A stretch of DNA of 18,250 nucleotides from Desulfuromonadaceae bacterium GWB2_53_15 (GTDB taxonomy: Bacteria; Desulfobacterota; Desulfuromonadia; Geobacterales; Pseudopelobacteraceae), in the NCBI GenBank assembly GCA_001824455.1, contig MHXL01000039.1, forward strand, positions 3,917-22,166, given 5' to 3'. Of the stretch, positions 12,881 through 18,250 are shown in pieces. The translations under genes were made by a program, and so were the position numbers. Below the pieces are notes generated by a model that was not told the origin of the DNA, made no database searches, and saw only the letters and a program-made list of their open reading frames with translations. Each line of letters begins with the position of its first letter. The stretch's first letter is position 1.

Positions 12881-14164
12881 AAACGGATAGCCCAGTCCGA
12901 CGAAGATGGCTGGGCCATCTTTTCCGATGCCCATATCGACCCGGCCGACGATGTTGGGGCGGACGTTGGCCCGGAAGCCGATGCCGGGGTTGAATTCGAA
13001 GTCCCTGGGATGGGCCTTGTCCAGCGATTCCATCACTGCCCCCAGGTCAATGAAAGGGGCTATCTCCCAATCGGCGGTGACGTTGAACACCTCCCAGCGG
13101 AAAAGCCGGATGCGTTCCTCCAGATTGCACAGGAAGAAGCTGTTGTCGATAAAACGGTTGCGTCCGTAGCCGCGCAGGGTGTTTTCGCCGCCCAGGATAC
13201 TCTGCTCCAGGAAGGGGACGTCCTCTCCCAGGGTCTGGTTGTACATGAAGCGGAAGACGCTGATGTAACGGGCGTTGTCGAGCGGTATGAAGCCTTTCAT
13301 CTCGACCTCGTAGTGGCGGTAGTCGGCAGCGCCTCCCAACTCCTTGGTGCTGGCCTCCAGCGAGATCCTGGCATAGCCTCCAAAGGTGGGGGTATCCTTG
13401 CTGTCCAGGGTGCTGTAGACGAAGGACAGTCGCGGGGCATGGGCCGTGAAGCCGTCAATGCCCGGAACGGTTTGCTCGGAAAAGCTGTCTTTGATATCGG
13501 GGATTTTACTGACCGCGCCCTTTCGGATGGCTACGTGGCGCAAGCGATCCCCCAGCACCAGTTGGTAATATTTGCCGATCTGATAGCCGGCGGACAGGTT
13601 GAAGCCGATCTCGTCATTGGCGTAGTTGGTTTCCTGCTGAAGCGGGCTTTTGGCCTGGAAACCGAAAAAACGGGACGAGCCGTCAGAGGTTTTGAATACA
13701 AAGGCGTTGAGCTCAAGCTTGTTGTCCAAAAGCGAGGTGTCGCGGATCTTGAATTCGTAGTTATGGTTGACCTTGGTGGATTGGGAAAGGTTGAACTCCA
13801 TGTTCTGGACAGGCGTTGGATAAAAGGCGCCGTATAGGGACATGGTGACCCCGAAGTTATCGTTGTAATTTATCTGCGGCGCCAGCAGGGTATTGATTTC
13901 GTCTTTTTTGTTGTGGATCAGGAAGGCCGTCAGCGCGCCTGCGGTGATCCCTTCATTGGGGCTGGAAGCGATCACCGGCAGTGGCACGGTTACGACCTTG
14001 ACCTTGGAATCGCAGGCATCACTGGTCAGGGGAGTGGGCAAATTCTCACGCTTGATGTAACTGGTGCAGCCGCCGAGCAGGCCGGCAAGCACCAGCAACG
14101 CGTACAGGATTAGATTGTTGTTAAAAGATAAGGGTCTCAATTGCATGGCAGAAGTATGTATCAC
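12878..14164 (-). CDS. Omp85-like outer-membrane beta-barrel protein with lipoprotein-type signal
   Basis: The 428-residue protein (GTG 14164; an ATG at 14146 is equally possible) begins with a signal peptide, NNNLILYALLVLAGLLGGC, whose L-x-G-C lipobox would give a lipidated Cys33. The rest is rich in alternating aromatic strands. It contains the Omp85/BamA-type loop ENTLRGYGRNRF and ends ...VGLGYPF, the terminal Phe used by the BAM machinery. It should form a barrel in the outer membrane, in the surface-antigen D15-like group, but has no POTRA domains. A barrel with a lipobox is uncommon. Function is unknown: transport, assembly or adhesion are all possible. It converges on the ABC exporter and is divergent from the histidine kinase. 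Confidence 0.75.
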   Translation of the reverse strand: MIHTSAMQLRPLSFNNNLILYALLVLAGLLGGCTSYIKRENLPTPLTSDACDSKVKVVTVPLPVIASSPNEGITAGALTAFLIHNKKDEINTLLAPQINYNDNFGVTMSLYGAFYPTPVQNMEFNLSQSTKVNHNYEFKIRDTSLLDNKLELNAFVFKTSDGSSRFFGFQAKSPLQQETNYANDEIGFNLSAGYQIGKYYQLVLGDRLRHVAIRKGAVSKIPDIKDSFSEQTVPGIDGFTAHAPRLSFVYSTLDSKDTPTFGGYARISLEASTKELGGAADYRHYEVEMKGFIPLDNARYISVFRFMYNQTLGEDVPFLEQSILGGENTLRGYGRNRFIDNSFFLCNLEERIRLFRWEVFNVTADWEIAPFIDLGAVMESLDKAHPRDFEFNPGIGFRANVRPNIVGRVDMGIGKDGPAIFVGLGYPF

Positions 14165-14216
14165 TGAGCTGCGCCGGATGTCAACCTTGCACTTGTCTTA
14201 ACGGCGGTGATAGCGC

Positions 14217-14245
14217 TTGTTTCCGATAGTTTAGTGGGTTATAAT
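14217..14245 (+). promoter_or_regulatory. Predicted promoter of the histidine kinase gene
   Basis: A perfect TATAAT (14240-14245) is preceded, 17 bases upstream, by TTGTTT (14217-14222). The start codon follows 32 bases later. This is a housekeeping-type signal, not a sigma-54 one. Confidence 0.6.
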
Positions 14246-14276
14246 TACGCCTAAATTTTGCTTTACAAGGTTTTTA

Positions 14277-15698
14277 ATGAAGCTCAACGCCAAGCTCGTC
14301 ATCATTATGCTCAGCCTGCTGATCCTTGCCATGCTGACCCTCTTCATGCTCAATCAGTATGCCCAGAATGACCTGGTGCAAGAGATCCAGGACAGTTCTC
14401 AGGAGATCTCCAAGGCTGTCCAGATGAGTATCGAGGATCTCACCTCCGAGGCCGAAACCTCGCGCCTGGCTGAATACCTCAACAAGGCCCGCGACCGCGG
14501 CATCAATGAGATCAATATCATCAACACCGAAGGGGAGATCATTGATTCCTCCGACCCGGAAAAGATCGGTAAGAAGCGCGAACTGAAAAAACTGGAGAAG
14601 GGCATTCACTCCGCTCCGCGTCGGCAGGCCGGGGCAACGGTCCTCTCCCAGAAACCGTACGAGGTGGTGGTGCCGGTTATCGTTGGCGACGAACAGCTGG
14701 GCTACGTGCAGATCAACATGCTGCTGGACAATATTCGCGACATACAGCACGCCAACTTTATTCGTCGTTTGTTTGCCACCTGCATGGTTTTTGCGGTCGG
14801 GATTGCGTTCACTATTTTTCTGGCCCGGCGCTACACCGAGCCGATTCATCGTCTGGTGGATGATTTCAAGCGCGTATCAGCCGGGGATCTGTCGGTGACC
14901 ATTCCGGTGGACAGCCATGACGAGATCGGGGAACTGGCCGCGGGTTTCAACAACATGGTGGAGAAGCTGCGAGAGCGTGAGGTGTTGGAGAAGCGGCTCT
15001 ACGAAGCCGAGCATCTTTCCCGTGTGGGCCAGCTGGCCTCGGGTATTGCCCATGAAATCCGCAATCCGCTCAACTACATCAGTCTGGCCATTGATCATCT
15101 CAAGGCCGAGATGCTCCCTAACTGTGGGGATAAATGCGCCGAGTTGGCTGAGTTGACCGATAAGATCAAGGAAGAGGTGCGCCGGGCCAATTACATGGTG
15201 ATCAACTTCATGAATTATGGCCGTCCGCTCAAGCTGCGTCGGGTTTTGGTGCCCTATGTCGAAATTTTGACAAAGGTCATGCCGCTGGTCAGCGACCGAT
15301 TGCTGGAACAGCACATTCATGTGGAACAACGTATCGATCCTGATCTGCCGCCCCTGTGGGTCGATCAGGAGCTGCTGCGCAACTGCATACTCAATTTTCT
15401 CAATAATGCGGTTCAGGCGATGAACAATGGCGGCGTGATCACTCTGGGGGCCACCCTGGAAAAGGATTCAGGCCAGGTGCGCCTGACCTTTGCCGACCAG
15501 GGCGGCGGCATCCATGAAGAGGATCTGGCCAAGATATTCCAACCCTATTTTACCACCAAGGATGTGGGCATCGGGCTCGGCCTGGCCATCACCGAGCGGA
15601 TCATCAAAGAGCATGGTGGTGAAATCCTGGTACGGAGCACGCCGGGCGCGGGAACAACCTTCACGGTGCTGCTGCCGCTGCAACAAACCGAAACCTGA
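14277..15698 (+). CDS. Membrane sensor histidine kinase (HAMP, NtrB-type)
   Basis: The 473-residue protein has a first membrane helix (residues 8-25), a sensor segment of about 135 residues (26-160), a second helix (164-183), a HAMP linker (185-235), a HisKA dimerisation domain with phospho-acceptor H259 in GIAHEIRNPLNYISLAIDHL, and a catalytic ATPase domain: N-box with N373 and N377, DQGGG (407-411), FTTKD (425-429), GIGLGLA (431-437). The sensor part resembles a small PAS-like or CHASE-like periplasmic domain, ligand unknown. A ribosome site (AAGG) precedes the ATG. The sigma-54 response regulator lies 100 bases downstream on the same strand, so they are likely cognate partners. Confidence 0.93.
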   Translation: MKLNAKLVIIMLSLLILAMLTLFMLNQYAQNDLVQEIQDSSQEISKAVQMSIEDLTSEAETSRLAEYLNKARDRGINEINIINTEGEIIDSSDPEKIGKKRELKKLEKGIHSAPRRQAGATVLSQKPYEVVVPVIVGDEQLGYVQINMLLDNIRDIQHANFIRRLFATCMVFAVGIAFTIFLARRYTEPIHRLVDDFKRVSAGDLSVTIPVDSHDEIGELAAGFNNMVEKLREREVLEKRLYEAEHLSRVGQLASGIAHEIRNPLNYISLAIDHLKAEMLPNCGDKCAELAELTDKIKEEVRRANYMVINFMNYGRPLKLRRVLVPYVEILTKVMPLVSDRLLEQHIHVEQRIDPDLPPLWVDQELLRNCILNFLNNAVQAMNNGGVITLGATLEKDSGQVRLTFADQGGGIHEEDLAKIFQPYFTTKDVGIGLGLAITERIIKEHGGEILVRSTPGAGTTFTVLLPLQQTET

Positions 15699-15710
15699 AA
15701 AGCCTTAAAA

Positions 15711-15745
15711 TCCCCCTCCTACTATTTTAGGAAGGGCTAGGGGTG
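15711..15745. repeat. CCCCCT/AGGGG hairpin repeat between kinase and regulator genes
   Basis: TCCCCCTCCT (15711-15720) can pair with the AGGAAGGG...AGGGG stretch ending near 15743, with a small bulge. It resembles the hairpins at 12806-12880 and 5585-5605. It may modulate readthrough from the kinase to the regulator gene. Confidence 0.45.
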
Positions 15746-15797
15746 GTAAGGTGTCAGCTTGAAAGCTTGCTGGAATAATTCATAATAAGGCAGGACC

Positions 15798-17192
<1,395 letters not shown>

Positions 17193-17545
17193 CCGATCAA
17201 TAAACGTAGTGTTTTTTATCACTAGGTATTGAACTGTTATTGCATTTGCTCAGTAGTCAATTCGTATGCCAGCGATCTTATTCCAATTATGTTTGGTTCG
17301 CTTTGCCGGGGGGCAAGAATACGGCAAGGTGTATCGATACGCGTGATGTCGAGACAGACAACTTTGATACTCCGAAACAAATCGAGAAGTTTTTGAAGTT
17401 GATATGAACAACCCGACAGATTCATTTTTGCTGTTGATTTGAGTGGCAAGATTCAGTAACGCAAGGTAAGATTAACGCAATGCAGCTAAATTAGAACAAA
17501 ACATCCTATCTTTATACGGATAAAACGATTTTGGGAGTAAGTGTC
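17193..17545. other. Intergenic gap before the TPR gene
   Basis: No gene is supportable. A 70-codon frame on the minus strand (17237-17449, TTG start) lacks a ribosome site and any recognisable motif. A weak TAGTG/CACTA inverted repeat enclosing a run of T's follows the regulator stop. No consensus housekeeping, sigma-54 or flagellar-type promoter for the next gene could be confirmed. Confidence 0.4.
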
Positions 17546-18250
17546 ATGGCTGACTTATTTAACTCCGGCAACGACCCTTTGGCAGTGGTAGGTCAGGATA
17601 CGAGTGACCAGCGCGCTCAACTGGCTCAATACTCCATCTTGAGAGCAGCAGCCTATCTTCAGGATAATAAAAACGACGAAGCCCTCAAGGCATTCCAGAA
17701 GGCGCTCGCTTTTGACCCCCAGAACACTACCGCCCAGACTTATATCGGTAAGCTTAACCTTGCCAAGGGAAATACCTTTGAAGCGATCAAGGTGTTCAAA
17801 ACCATGGTGCAGGCGCAGCCCAGCTCTGTTGAGGCCCATATGAACCTGGGTAACGCCTATGTGCAGGACAAACAGTACACTGAGTCAGAAAAGGAGTTCA
17901 AGGCGGCAGCCAGGCTGGATCCGACCAATCCTCTGCCGGACTATACGCTTGGTCTTCAGTACGCCAACACAAATCGTTTAACGGAAGCTGAACATCAGTT
18001 TCTCAAGGTCAAAAGCGTTGCACCCCGTGACGGTAACGTTTATTACGCGCTTGGGATGGTGTACAACAAACAGGGCAAACATGAGGATGCGGCAAAAAAC
18101 CTCGAAAAAGCGCTCTCCTTGAAAAAAGATTTTCCTGCAGCCAACTACGAACTGGGTGTTGCTTACGATGCTCTCGGCAGAACGGAAGACGCCCAGAAGC
18201 AACTCTCAATACTCAAGGGCTCCAGTCCATCTCAAGCCCTTGATCTTCAG
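17546..18250 (+). CDS. Tetratricopeptide-repeat protein (partial, continues past window)
   Basis: The frame opens at ATG 17546, behind GGGAG, and stays open for 235 codons to the window edge. After a 20-residue leader (MADLFNSGNDPLAVVGQ...) come about six consecutive TPR units with the expected small and aromatic positions, for example AAAYLQDNKNDEALKAFQKA, MNLGNAYVQDKQYTESEKEF and YYALGMVYNKQGKHEDAAKN. There is no signal peptide, so it is likely a cytoplasmic scaffold for protein-protein contacts. The C-terminus and any fused domain are outside the window, so the specific role cannot be told. Confidence 0.85.
   Translation, partial: MADLFNSGNDPLAVVGQDTSDQRAQLAQYSILRAAAYLQDNKNDEALKAFQKALAFDPQNTTAQTYIGKLNLAKGNTFEAIKVFKTMVQAQPSSVEAHMNLGNAYVQDKQYTESEKEFKAAARLDPTNPLPDYTLGLQYANTNRLTEAEHQFLKVKSVAPRDGNVYYALGMVYNKQGKHEDAAKNLEKALSLKKDFPAANYELGVAYDALGRTEDAQKQLSILKGSSPSQALDLQ

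Noticed and set aside
17237..17449. 70-codon minus-strand frame
   Set aside because: TTG start without ribosome site, no family resemblance.

Overview
The window looks like a chromosomal segment of a Gram-negative bacterium, probably a Geobacter/Desulfuromonadales-type organism. Supporting signs are an outer-membrane Omp85-like barrel, an NtrB/NtrC-type histidine kinase plus sigma-54 activator pair, a cytosolic TPR protein and intergenic CCCCCT/AGGGGG hairpin repeats. This placement is inference; no rRNA or marker gene is present. The right part (about 10.4-18.25 kb) is GC-rich and reads as ordinary chromosome. The left part (about 1-6.4 kb) is AT-richer, patchy and accessory.

Left accessory region. 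The window opens with the tail of an unidentified reading frame and an AlpA/excisionase-like DNA-binding protein with no normal start codon, then about 490 bases with no gene I can support. Next comes a divergent locus around an XRE-family repressor. On the minus strand lie the repressor, a 463-residue papain-like cysteine protease and a 67-residue protein overlapping its stop by ATGA. On the plus strand lies a tight four-gene operon: a single-domain ubiquitin-like protein (multiubiquitin-type), an E2-like protein (prokaryotic E2 family E-like), a JAB/JAMM isopeptidase and an E1-like ThiF-fold enzyme. This is a complete bacterial ubiquitin-like conjugation/deconjugation cassette in the order Ubl-E2-JAB-E1. 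The E1 has no cysteine where the catalytic one should be, and the E2 has none at the classical position. The intergenic region between repressor and operon holds several CC/GG dyads overlapping promoters in both directions, so the repressor probably controls both arms. By gene content this is a candidate anti-phage or stress-response island.

Middle region (5.1-6.5 kb). A gene-poor stretch holds six GTAAAC/GTTTAC hexamers, a 10-bp inverted repeat, a hairpin repeat and a terminator-like stem. It is followed by a DUF2007-like small protein, the C-terminal remnant of an ADP-ribosylglycohydrolase and a zinc-ribbon protein. It looks like a scarred insertion zone.

Metabolic cluster (6.8-10.9 kb). 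A YcaC-like isochorismatase-family hydrolase and a YtcJ-like amidohydrolase (minus strand) are divergent from a LysR regulator coupled to a YdcZ/DUF606-type membrane protein. This suggests a LysR-controlled unit for import, export or hydrolysis of a small amide or imide compound; the substrate is unknown.

Core right region (11.07-18.25 kb). An MsbA/Mdl-type ABC half-exporter converges on a lipobox-bearing Omp85-like barrel protein, with a hairpin repeat spanning both stop codons. Then come a membrane HAMP histidine kinase, its likely cognate sigma-54 response regulator, and a TPR protein that runs off the right edge.
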